A DNA stretch of 7,894 bases, from contig CALGRQ010000260.1 in the NCBI GenBank assembly GCA_937880795.1, positions 1 through 7,894 of the forward strand. Direction: 5' to 3'. Below the pieces are notes generated by a model. It saw nothing but the letters and a program-made list of their open reading frames with translations, was not told the origin of the DNA and made no database searches. The position numbers were made by a program, and so were the translations under genes. Below are positions 1 to 6,952 of the stretch, piece after piece (within the stretch, counting starts at the first letter, position 1; each line of letters starts with the position of its first letter). This stretch comes from an uncultured Dyadobacter sp. (GTDB lineage Bacteria; Bacteroidota; Bacteroidia; Cytophagales; Spirosomataceae).

Positions 1-2
1 GT

Positions 3-1238
3 GCCAACGACCGTGTTCGGGTTGGTATCGTAGGTTTTTCAGATCGCTTCCGTTCTTCGCTTGCACCAAGCTTTGCTGAACATGCAAAAGAGCTGAATTT
101 TGAATTTATGGGAGTTTCGGACCTGTGGAATCGTCGTCGCGATGAAGCCGAAAAATTCATGAAGGATAAGGGATGGGCAGGAAGCAACTTTGTGAAAGCA
201 CGTAACAACGATGAATTGTTGGCGCGCAAAGACGTGGATGCCGTTATAATTAGTACTGCCGATTTTCAACACGCTTTGCATTGTGCAGAAGCTGTAAAAT
301 CGGGACGTGATGTATATGTTGAAAAACCATTTGCAGAATCTCTGGATGATGCACGTGCGGTGATGAAGGCTGTAAATGCATCGAAACAAATTGTTCAGGT
401 AGGTTCGCAACGCCGTAGTGCGCCTAACTATCACGCGGCTTACGACTATATCAAGTCTGGTAAATTTGGCGACATCACCACTGTGGAAATGACATGGAAT
501 GTGAACCAGCCGGGCCGTTGGAGAAGAAAAGAATTGGTAAGCCAAATTCGTAAAGAAGATACAGACTGGGATCGTTTCTTAATGAACCGTCCGAAAGTGG
601 CCTGGGATCCTCGATTCTACCTGGAATTCCGTTTGTTCTATCCATATTCATCAGGTATACCGGGCCAGTGGATGGCTCACCAAATTGATACCGTACACTG
701 GTTCTCTGGTTTTGAGGCCCCTCGTAACGTGGTAGCAAACGGAGGCGTGTATACCTGGAAGGATGGTAGAACCAATGCAGATACGTTTAGTGCTACGTTC
801 GAATATGGTCCGGAAAACGATAAGACGAAGGGCTTCCAGGTAATTTATTCTTCTCGTTTTAACAACGAGGCAGGTGGTGTAAAGGAATACTATTTCTCGA
901 ATGGTGGTATGATTAACCTGGATACCAATAAAATTACCCCTGAGGGTGGTTTGCAGGAGCGTGATGCAAAATCGATGGGCCTTAAAGCTAATTTGCTGAC
1001 GGAAATGTCTCTAAAAGCAGGTGACAAAATTGCTACCGACGCCAACACAGGCGGAGACCCAATGACTTCGCTACACATGCGTAACTGGATGGAATGTATC
1101 CGTAGCCGTAAGGAAACCAATGCTCCGGCACGTGTAGGTTTTAACCACTCTGTGGCTAATATCATGGCTACGCAGGCTTTGCATACCGGCAAGCGTGTAA
1201 GTTGGGATCCTAAAAAGAAAGATATCGTTTTGAGTTAA
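3..1238 (+). CDS. Gfo/Idh/MocA-family NAD(P)-dependent oxidoreductase, 5' truncated by window edge
   Basis: The reading frame is open from the left edge (first full codon at 3), so the ATG at 108 is internal; 411 residues are visible. The fragment begins just before the Rossmann strand RVRVGIVGFSDRF (visible residues 4-16), so the missing part is probably a short leader or Tat-type export signal, as often seen in Bacteroidota members. The family mark is VEKPF, with the Lys of the EKP motif at visible residue 108 (codon 324-326). A likely active-site segment is GQWMAHQIDTVHW, with H226, D229 and H232. The C-terminal stretch (NWMECIRSRKETNAP, then HSVANIMATQALHTGKRVSWD) is typical of the family. 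Members oxidise or reduce sugar or polyol carbons with NAD(P); the substrate cannot be read from sequence. The nucleotide-binding loop reads GFSDRF rather than GxGxxG, which may be a subfamily trait. A DUF6807 gene follows after a hairpin terminator. The family call is firm; the specific reaction is unknown. Confidence 0.93.
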   Translation, partial: ANDRVRVGIVGFSDRFRSSLAPSFAEHAKELNFEFMGVSDLWNRRRDEAEKFMKDKGWAGSNFVKARNNDELLARKDVDAVIISTADFQHALHCAEAVKSGRDVYVEKPFAESLDDARAVMKAVNASKQIVQVGSQRRSAPNYHAAYDYIKSGKFGDITTVEMTWNVNQPGRWRRKELVSQIRKEDTDWDRFLMNRPKVAWDPRFYLEFRLFYPYSSGIPGQWMAHQIDTVHWFSGFEAPRNVVANGGVYTWKDGRTNADTFSATFEYGPENDKTKGFQVIYSSRFNNEAGGVKEYYFSNGGMINLDTNKITPEGGLQERDAKSMGLKANLLTEMSLKAGDKIATDANTGGDPMTSLHMRNWMECIRSRKETNAPARVGFNHSVANIMATQALHTGKRVSWDPKKKDIVLS

Positions 1239-1246
1239 TAATTGTT

Positions 1247-1303
1247 CAAACCACCAACTGACGCGAAGTCATAGGGCATTGCGTCAGTTGGTTTTGTGTT
1301 TTT
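1247..1303 (+). terminator. Rho-independent terminator after the oxidoreductase gene
   Basis: A perfect 12-bp inverted repeat (ACCAACTGACGC at 1253-1264 and its complement at 1281-1292) encloses a 16-base loop. The stem can extend by four pairs (CAAA 1247-1250 with TTTG 1293-1296) across a two-base bulge. A T-rich run (TGTTTTTT) follows, starting at 1297. It lies 9 bases after the stop codon and ends 24 bases before the GTG start of the next gene, so the two genes are probably at least partly uncoupled. The A-rich left flank could also let it act on the other strand. Confidence 0.85.
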
Positions 1304-1326
1304 TGAAACCATTAATTTTTATTGAA

Positions 1327-2373
1327 GTGAATCTTAAAAATACGGGTTTAGTATTAGCAACCCTTTCGCTAGCAGCTATGACAAGCTTGTCACAAGCTCA
1401 GAAAGTGGATTTGATTAAAAATGAAAAGGATAAGAAAGTAGAGGTAAGTATTGATGGGAAACCATTTACTTCCTATTTCTATCCGGGTGAAGATGTTCTT
1501 AAAAAAGCGGTCCTGTATCCCGTGAGAACGGCCAAAGGCACGCTGATTACACGTGGGTGGCCACTTGATCCACGCAGTAGCGAAAGGGTAGATCATCCGC
1601 ACCATGTTGGGGTTTGGCTGAACTACGAAGACGTAAATGGAAACGATTACTGGAACAATTCGGATGCAGTAGATCATAAAAAACGTGCTTACGGAACCAT
1701 CAAGCATACCGGTATTACCTCCATCAAAAGTGGTAAGAACAAAGGAGAGCTTACGGTAACTGCTGACTGGGTAGATAAAGATGGAAAGCTCACTTTGAAA
1801 GAAGTTACCACGTATACTTTTTCGGGAAAGGGTGATACACGTATTGTAGACCGTTCCACGAAACTTACCGCGGTGAATGGCGATGTAGCCATGCCTGATA
1901 TCAAGGATGGTATGTTTGCGATCCGTGTGGCACGTGAGTTGGAATTGCCATCCAACAAACCTGAAATTTTTACGGACGCTGCCGGTATAGCCACCAAAGT
2001 ACCGGTAATGAACAACGAAGGCATTACCGGAAATTACAGAAACAGCAATGGTGTAGAAGGGGAAAATGTGTGGGGGAAAAGAGCGATCTGGTGTAACTTG
2101 ACGGGAAAAATTAAAGACGAAAACATATCGGTAGCCATTATAGATCATCCCAAAAATGTAGGTTATCCTGCTTATTGGCATGCGCGCGGTTATGGATTAT
2201 TTGCAGTTAACCCATTAGGCCAAAAGCAACTGAGCGAAGGCAAAGAGGTACTTAATTTCAAGATTAAGAATGGTGAGTCCACTACCTTCAGTTATAGAAT
2301 GGTGGTAGCCTCGGAGCACCTGAAAGACGCAACTTTAAATACCTTGGCGGCAGATTATGCGAAGGCGAAGTAA
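1327..2373 (+). CDS. Secreted DUF6807 (former 'PmoA') family protein
   Basis: The protein has 348 residues if it starts at GTG 1327. This start gives a good signal peptide: a basic n-region (MNLKNTG), a hydrophobic core (LVLATLSLAA) and an SQA|Q cleavage site near residue 24. A TTG at 1279 would also be in frame, but it lies inside the terminator stem and adds an unlikely leader. The DUF6807 signature is clear: DHPHHVGVW (H90, H92, H93), a central DGMFAIRVA block, a GITGNYRNSNG / VWGKRAIW block near residues 239-260, and the C-terminal YPAYWHARGYGLFAVNPLG (W284, H285) followed by a GKEVLNFKI strand. The conserved histidines suggest a metal or sugar site, but I know of no established reaction. 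The name 'methane oxygenase PmoA' should not be taken literally. The family often sits beside Gfo/Idh/MocA oxidoreductases, as here, which suggests a role in periplasmic sugar processing (inference). No Shine-Dalgarno site is seen. Hairpins flank the gene on both sides. Confidence 0.87.
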   Translation: MNLKNTGLVLATLSLAAMTSLSQAQKVDLIKNEKDKKVEVSIDGKPFTSYFYPGEDVLKKAVLYPVRTAKGTLITRGWPLDPRSSERVDHPHHVGVWLNYEDVNGNDYWNNSDAVDHKKRAYGTIKHTGITSIKSGKNKGELTVTADWVDKDGKLTLKEVTTYTFSGKGDTRIVDRSTKLTAVNGDVAMPDIKDGMFAIRVARELELPSNKPEIFTDAAGIATKVPVMNNEGITGNYRNSNGVEGENVWGKRAIWCNLTGKIKDENISVAIIDHPKNVGYPAYWHARGYGLFAVNPLGQKQLSEGKEVLNFKIKNGESTTFSYRMVVASEHLKDATLNTLAADYAKAK

Positions 2374-2402
2374 TTTGTAGTTTGCATTTTGTTATTTTCT
2401 TG

Positions 2403-2437
2403 AAAAACCACGACTTGTTCGTGGTTTTTTGCTTTTT
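2403..2437 (+). terminator. Rho-independent terminator after the DUF6807 gene
   Basis: An 11-bp perfect stem (AAAAACCACGA 2403-2413 with TCGTGGTTTTT 2419-2429) has a 5-base loop (CTTGT). It runs into TTTTTTGCTTTTT, so it has the required U-tract. The stem begins 30 bases after the TAA at 2371-2373. The A-run on the left makes it potentially bidirectional. Confidence 0.9.
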
Positions 2438-2456
2438 ATTCACCAATTAGTTACAT

Positions 2457-2464
2457 TATTTTTG
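2457..2464 (+). promoter_or_regulatory. Candidate -7 element of the HTCS gene
   Basis: TATTTTTG matches the Bacteroidota -7 consensus TAnnTTTG exactly. It lies 41 bases before the ATG at 2506, between the upstream terminator and the gene, and would give a leader of roughly 35 bases. The weak point is the -33 element: the nearest TTG (2429-2431) is 25 bases away, rather than the usual 19-21, and lies in the terminator tail. Confidence 0.35.
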
Positions 2465-2505
2465 TTTCAGTAAACTTATTCAGGTCATCTGGAATTCCTT
2501 TGTCA

Positions 2506-5500
2506 ATGCAAAATTGGTTTGTAAAATTGTGTCTGTGTTTGGTGGCATTAGCGGGGAGCATTTTTGGGGTTTTAGCGCAGTCGTCGTCCTACCAGTTTGC
2601 TCGTTATAGTACCGAAAATGGTCTCTCGCACAATCAGGTAAATTGTTTTCTGAAAGATCGCAAGGTAGGTACCGCCGATGGCCTCAACCGCTTTGACGGC
2701 TATTCCTTCAAAGTGTTCAAACACGACCCAGCCGACACAGCGTCGATTGCAGATCATCATATAGACGATTTGTTTGAAGATGCTTATGGATACCTCTGGA
2801 TTAGAACCCACAAAGGGTTTAGTATTTATGACCCCAAAACAGAAAAAATCAGCAACGATGCCCGAACAGCAGCCCGTAGAATGGGAATGCCTGATGCCCA
2901 ATTTGGCAAAATGCTGAAAACGAGAAACGGCGAATTTTGGGTGAATCACCATCGGTTGGGGTTATTGAAATATATACCCTCGCAAAAACTATTGCTTCGG
3001 ATTAATTTTAAACCGATCACAACGGCATCCCATGCACCCATTTCCGCCATAGCCGATTTCAATGAAGCTCCCAATGGTGATCTATGGATTGTATATACCA
3101 ATGGTTATTTGGTACGGCTGGATGGGAAAACGTATAAGCCAATCGTTGAAAATGGATTGATCAGGGATCAGAAAAGAGGAGATTCCGTGAATCACCGTGT
3201 GTTTGTGGATACCGATGGCGACCCTTGGGTCTATGTGATTAAGGCCGTACGCGGTATCTTTCATTTGGATACAAGAACCAATAGACTCATTGAAGGCAAT
3301 ACATCCTCTACCGAATTACGCCTGAGTAATAATATTGTAAGTAGCATTATTGAAGGGCCGGATGGGCGACCATGGATTGGTACCGACCATGGTGGGATCA
3401 ATATGGTCGATAAAAAAACCGGTTCGGTGTCTGTATTGGTCAATAATCCCAATGATCCCAAGACGCTTAGCCAAAATAGCGTAATGTCGTTGTATCAGGA
3501 TAATACGGGCATGATTTGGGCTGGGACGTTTAAAAAGGGTTTTTGCAACTACCATAAGAATATATTCAAATTCTCTTTCATCCGTCACTTGCCGTCGGTT
3601 AAAACCAGTTTGCCTTTTGATGACCTAAGTGTGTTTGTTGAGGACAAGCAAGGCAATATATGGGCGGGTTCCAATGGTGGTGGGCTTATTTATTATAACC
3701 GAAGCCAAAATAGTTTTAAGCAATACGTTAACATTCCCGGCGATCCGCATAGTTTGAGTAATAATGTCATTGTAAGTCTATTCTTAGACGCCAAGGGGCT
3801 ACTTTGGATTGGGACTTATTTTGGAGGATTGAACAGTTTTGATGGAAAGACATTTAAGCGGTATCAGCACAATCCGAACGACAGTACCAGTTTAATTGAT
3901 GATCGGGTTTGGGAGATTTTTGAAGATTCGCAAAAACGATTGTGGGTAGGTACGCTGGGAGATGGTCTGGATCTTTTTGATCGGGATGCCCAGGTTTTTA
4001 AACACTTCCGTCCCAACGCCCCCAACTCCATCAGTTCCGATTATATTTCCACGATCATGGAAGACAGGTCTGGTAACATTTGGATTGGAACCGCCTTTGG
4101 TATAGACGTATTCATGCGGGCAACCGGCAAATTTGTTCATTATAAACACGATCCCAAGGACAAGGGAAGCCTCAGTAGTGACGCCGTAACGAGCATAGTG
4201 CAGGACGGCCTGGGTAATATTTGGGTTGGCACGTTAGAAGGTTTAAATATATATGATGCCAAAAATGACAAATTCCGTACGTTCAATACACACGACGGAT
4301 TTCCTGATAATTCCATCTTAACCATTGTAAATGATTCGCATCAAAACCTTTGGATAGGAACGCCAAAAGGGTTGGTTAATTTCCGGATCACGAAACGGCA
4401 AGGGAACATTCCAACTGAATTTAACCTGCGTACCTATAATGAAGTGGACGGCTTACAGGGACGGAGTTTCAATGAAAATGCTGCGCTTAGATTAAAATCG
4501 GGAGAGCTTATTTTTGGTGGAGCTAACGGCTTTACCATCTTTTCACCCGAAAACATTGAAGACGAAGAGGGTAATGCCTCCATAGAACTTACCGATTTTC
4601 AGATCTTTAACCGTAGTGTTAAACCAGGCGAGCAGTTGGATGGTAAGCCGGTATTGCATGCTTCCATAACGCAAACGGATAAAGTGACTTTACGTCATTT
4701 TCAAAATGTATTTACCATTGAATTTGCGGCACTCAATTTCCTTCATACAGATAAAAACCATTACTTCTATACCCTGGAAGGCTTTAATGATCAATGGTTT
4801 GAAGCTGATAATACGACACGCAAGGTAACTTATACCAACCTGGATCCGGGTGAGTATACTTTCAAAGTGAAAATGCGAAACGGAAGTCTCACCTCCAAAG
4901 AAAGAATACTCAAAATTGAAATATTACCTCCGTTTTGGAAGACACCGTGGGCTTACTTCCTATACTTTTTAACCGTGATTGGGGCATTAGCGGTGGCTCG
5001 CTGGATATTATTGGAACGCGAACGCATGAATTTCAGGATGGAGCAGGAGCGTAGGGAAGCAAACCAGCTGCATGAACTGGACTTGATGAAAATCAAGTTC
5101 TTTACCAATGTGAGCCACGAATTTAGGACGCCGCTCACACTTATGCTAACCCCTTTGGAAGGATTACTGAATACAACTCAGCTGGATGGAGGGCTAAAAA
5201 ATCAGCTTTCACTCATTCATCGCAATGCGAGACGTTTATTGAACCTCGTGACGCAGTTGCTGGATTTCAAGAAAATGGAGATCGAAGAGTCTGAATATAC
5301 ACCTGAAAGGGGAGACATCATTCGGTTTATTAGGGAAATTGCCCATACGTTTTCTGATTTGTCGGAGCGAAGGCATATAGCTTTTACTTTTCTATCTGAC
5401 ATGGAAACCCGCTATACGCTTTTTGATCAGGAGAAGCTATCCAGAATCATGTACAATTTACTGTCAAATGCTTTCAAGTTTACCCCGGAGGGCGGGAAGG

Positions 5501-6627
5501 TGGCAGTGGGTTTGAAACTCAGTAAAAATGCGGATCATTCGATGTTGGAGATTCGGGTTACAGACTCCGGAATAGGTATACCAGAGGCAGACCAGTCCAA
5601 AATTTTTGACCGGTTTTACCAGCATCGTATACCGAGTAGCATGATGAATGAAGGCAGTGGTATTGGCCTTTCTATCACCCGTGAGTTCGTGAAATTACAT
5701 GGCGGGACTATAACCGTGGAGAGTGAAGAGGGGAAGGGAAGCAGTTTTGTGATTACACTACCACTTGAAGAGGCTTCGGATCATACGGAGGTAACGGTGG
5801 TGTCGGAACCGGTACACAGTAAAGAAGAGGAAGTCATAGCTATTGACGATTTGAATGCAGATAGACCGGTGCTTTTATTGGTAGAGGACAACGACGAGTT
5901 TAGGGAGTATATGGCACAAATGCTGCAAAGCCAGTATCAGGTTCATGAGGCAGCCAATGGAAAAATCGGGTTGGATATGACACTCGACCTGATTCCGGAT
6001 CTCATCGTGAGCGACATCATGATGCCGGAAATGGACGGTATAGAGCTTTGCAAGGCCATTCGTGCCGACCACCGCATTTCACATATACCGGTGATTTTAT
6101 TGACAGCCCGTGCCGAAGACGATCAGCAATTGCAGGGATATGAAACCGGGGCAGATGCTTACGTAACCAAACCTTTCCGTTTGGATATATTGTTGGTCAG
6201 AATCAGGAATCTTATTCAAAAACGTGATTTGGGTAGGAAGCAGTTTCAGCAGCATATAAAGGTGGAACCTAGCGAAGTGGCCATTCGGTCGATGGACGAG
6301 GAGTTTATAGCCAAAGCGGTAAAAGTGGTGGAGGATAAGATGGGGAATCCAGAATTTACAGTAGAAGAACTCAGTTCAGAAATGGCGATGAGTCGGGTAT
6401 ATCTGTATAAGAAATTGCTGAGTCTGACGGGGAAGACACCCGTTGAATTTATACGAATTATACGCTTACGCCGTGCCGCAGATTTGTTGTTGAAAAGCCA
6501 ACTTACGGTGTCCGAAGTGGCCTATCAGATCGGGTTCAACAATCCTAAATACTTTACCAAATTATTTAAGGAAGAGTATAACGTATTGCCTACCGAGTAT
6601 AGGAAGAACGAAATTTTAAAGGAGTAA
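2506..6627 (+). CDS. Hybrid two-component system (HTCS) sensor kinase / AraC-type regulator
   Basis: This 1373-residue protein is of normal HTCS length. The ATG at 2506 is preferred over an in-frame TTG six bases upstream, because it begins directly at the signal peptide (residues 1-24, cleavage VLA|Q). About 14 Reg_prop-like blades follow, with blade tryptophans near 98, 145, 194, 241, 290, 338, 386, 434, 480, 526, 573 and 616, consistent with two seven-bladed propellers. A Y_Y_Y domain spans about 735-800, and a membrane helix about 815-835. The kinase has the H-box NVSHEFRTP (H871), N-box N988, G1 DSGIGIP (D1020) and G2 GSGIGLS (about 1050-1056). The receiver has E1127/D1128, phospho-acceptor D1170 in SDIMMPEMDG, T1200 and K1222. 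The AraC domain (about 1268-1373) has two helix-turn-helices, near 1284-1304 and 1334-1355. It would sense a saccharide in the periplasm and activate the adjacent SusC locus. In the first blade, four residues of the G-x-x-W turn are missing between K53 and V54. The ligand cannot be predicted. Confidence 0.97.
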   Translation: MQNWFVKLCLCLVALAGSIFGVLAQSSSYQFARYSTENGLSHNQVNCFLKDRKVGTADGLNRFDGYSFKVFKHDPADTASIADHHIDDLFEDAYGYLWIRTHKGFSIYDPKTEKISNDARTAARRMGMPDAQFGKMLKTRNGEFWVNHHRLGLLKYIPSQKLLLRINFKPITTASHAPISAIADFNEAPNGDLWIVYTNGYLVRLDGKTYKPIVENGLIRDQKRGDSVNHRVFVDTDGDPWVYVIKAVRGIFHLDTRTNRLIEGNTSSTELRLSNNIVSSIIEGPDGRPWIGTDHGGINMVDKKTGSVSVLVNNPNDPKTLSQNSVMSLYQDNTGMIWAGTFKKGFCNYHKNIFKFSFIRHLPSVKTSLPFDDLSVFVEDKQGNIWAGSNGGGLIYYNRSQNSFKQYVNIPGDPHSLSNNVIVSLFLDAKGLLWIGTYFGGLNSFDGKTFKRYQHNPNDSTSLIDDRVWEIFEDSQKRLWVGTLGDGLDLFDRDAQVFKHFRPNAPNSISSDYISTIMEDRSGNIWIGTAFGIDVFMRATGKFVHYKHDPKDKGSLSSDAVTSIVQDGLGNIWVGTLEGLNIYDAKNDKFRTFNTHDGFPDNSILTIVNDSHQNLWIGTPKGLVNFRITKRQGNIPTEFNLRTYNEVDGLQGRSFNENAALRLKSGELIFGGANGFTIFSPENIEDEEGNASIELTDFQIFNRSVKPGEQLDGKPVLHASITQTDKVTLRHFQNVFTIEFAALNFLHTDKNHYFYTLEGFNDQWFEADNTTRKVTYTNLDPGEYTFKVKMRNGSLTSKERILKIEILPPFWKTPWAYFLYFLTVIGALAVARWILLERERMNFRMEQERREANQLHELDLMKIKFFTNVSHEFRTPLTLMLTPLEGLLNTTQLDGGLKNQLSLIHRNARRLLNLVTQLLDFKKMEIEESEYTPERGDIIRFIREIAHTFSDLSERRHIAFTFLSDMETRYTLFDQEKLSRIMYNLLSNAFKFTPEGGKVAVGLKLSKNADHSMLEIRVTDSGIGIPEADQSKIFDRFYQHRIPSSMMNEGSGIGLSITREFVKLHGGTITVESEEGKGSSFVITLPLEEASDHTEVTVVSEPVHSKEEEVIAIDDLNADRPVLLLVEDNDEFREYMAQMLQSQYQVHEAANGKIGLDMTLDLIPDLIVSDIMMPEMDGIELCKAIRADHRISHIPVILLTARAEDDQQLQGYETGADAYVTKPFRLDILLVRIRNLIQKRDLGRKQFQQHIKVEPSEVAIRSMDEEFIAKAVKVVEDKMGNPEFTVEELSSEMAMSRVYLYKKLLSLTGKTPVEFIRIIRLRRAADLLLKSQLTVSEVAYQIGFNNPKYFTKLFKEEYNVLPTEYRKNEILKE

Positions 6628-6673
6628 AAAATAATCTAGTGTTGGAATAATTCAATTTATACATCTTATCGTG

Positions 6674-6715
6674 AAAAGAGGGGTAGCGGCTTTATGCGGT
6701 TGCCCTTTTTCATTT
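6674..6715 (+). terminator. Probable Rho-independent terminator after the HTCS gene
   Basis: The left arm AAGAGGGGTAGC (6676-6687) can pair with GGTTGCCCTTTTT (6698-6710) through about 12 pairs, several of them G-U, around a small loop. The right arm ends in five T, and CATTTTT follows. It starts 47 bases after the TAA. It is weaker than the two upstream terminators because of the G-U pairs. Confidence 0.6.
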
Positions 6716-6754
6716 TTAGTGCTCGGCTATCCCACCAAACAGGAATAAATGTAG

Positions 6755-6770
6755 AAAATACACGTATTTT
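6755..6770. repeat. Short palindrome AAAATAC-AC-GTATTTT
   Basis: It has perfect 7-bp arms separated by two bases. It lies two bases upstream of the tandem direct repeats and about 75 bases before the candidate -33 element. It could be a binding site for a dimeric regulator. In AT-rich DNA a palindrome of this size can also arise by chance. Confidence 0.4.
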
Positions 6771-6772
6771 TT

Positions 6773-6815
6773 ACCATTTGTTTACATCTGGATAACCATT
6801 TGTAAACATTTGATA
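6773..6815 (+). promoter_or_regulatory. Tandem direct repeat, candidate HTCS (AraC-type) operator upstream of susC
   Basis: Two head-to-tail copies, 6773-6794 (22 bases) and 6795-6815 (21 bases), match at 18 of 22 aligned positions. Both begin ACCATTTGT, share a central ACAT and end in ATA. The differences are TT to AA at the tenth and eleventh bases, one C to T, and one missing G. The 22-base period is about two helical turns, which would place two half-sites on the same face of the DNA, as AraC-family activators commonly require. The site lies about 30 bases upstream of the candidate -33 element of susC, a fitting place for an activator. Binding by the neighbouring HTCS is inference. Confidence 0.6.
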
Positions 6816-6844
6816 CCCCTTGTGTCTGCTAATATCGATCACAT

Positions 6845-6876
6845 TTGTCCAAGAATAAATTCGATTTATACCATTG
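6845..6876 (+). promoter_or_regulatory. Candidate promoter of the susC-like gene
   Basis: TTG at 6845-6847, within ATTTG, acts as the -33 element. A 21-base spacer separates it from TACCATTG at 6869-6876, one mismatch from the Bacteroidota -7 consensus TAnnTTTG. Transcription would start near 6882, giving a leader of about 70 bases before the ATG. The spacing matches the known pattern; the match itself is short. Confidence 0.45.
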
Positions 6877-6952
6877 TCTGTTTGATTGTTTCAAATATTG
6901 GAAATGTATAAGACGGGTCTGATTCGCTGACGCATTTATAAACCACAACAAC

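Larger units (their letters stand above)
6628..6952. other. Intergenic regulatory region between the HTCS and susC-like genes
   Basis: This 325-base AT-rich stretch has no credible gene. In order it holds a hairpin terminator (about 6674-6715), about 40 bases with nothing recognised (6716-6754), a 16-base palindrome (6755-6770), two tandem 21-22-base direct repeats (6773-6815), a candidate promoter (6845-6876) and an untranslated leader of about 70 bases before the ATG at 6953. The separate terminator and promoter suggest that the regulator and the transporter are transcribed independently. Confidence 0.7.

Noticed and set aside
108..110. ATG at 108 as start of the oxidoreductase
   Set aside because: The frame continues upstream to the window edge and includes the essential first Rossmann strand and glycine loop.
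475..738. Minus-strand open frames inside the oxidoreductase gene (39-545, 475-738, 890-1192)
   Set aside because: All lie opposite well-conserved coding sequence and have no domain or signal of their own.
1279..1281. TTG start for the DUF6807 protein
   Set aside because: It lies in the terminator hairpin and gives an implausible leader. GTG 1327 begins a clean signal peptide.
1313..1320. TAATTTTT as a -7 promoter element for the DUF6807 gene
   Set aside because: It is only seven bases before the GTG, lacks the final G, and any -33 TTG would fall at the wrong spacing or within the terminator stem.
1390..2181. Long minus-strand open frame (263 codons) opposite the DUF6807 gene
   Set aside because: It is a shadow of a gene with clear family motifs on the + strand. 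The translation is rich in low-plausibility aromatic and hydrophobic runs and shows no recognisable domain.
2500..2502. TTG start for the HTCS
   Set aside because: An ATG two codons later begins the same signal peptide and is the more usual start codon.
6773..6847. Repeated ATTTG units as a longer array or CRISPR-like structure
   Set aside because: Only two full copies are present, in direct tandem without spacers. The later ATTTG (6843-6847) fits better as a -33 element.
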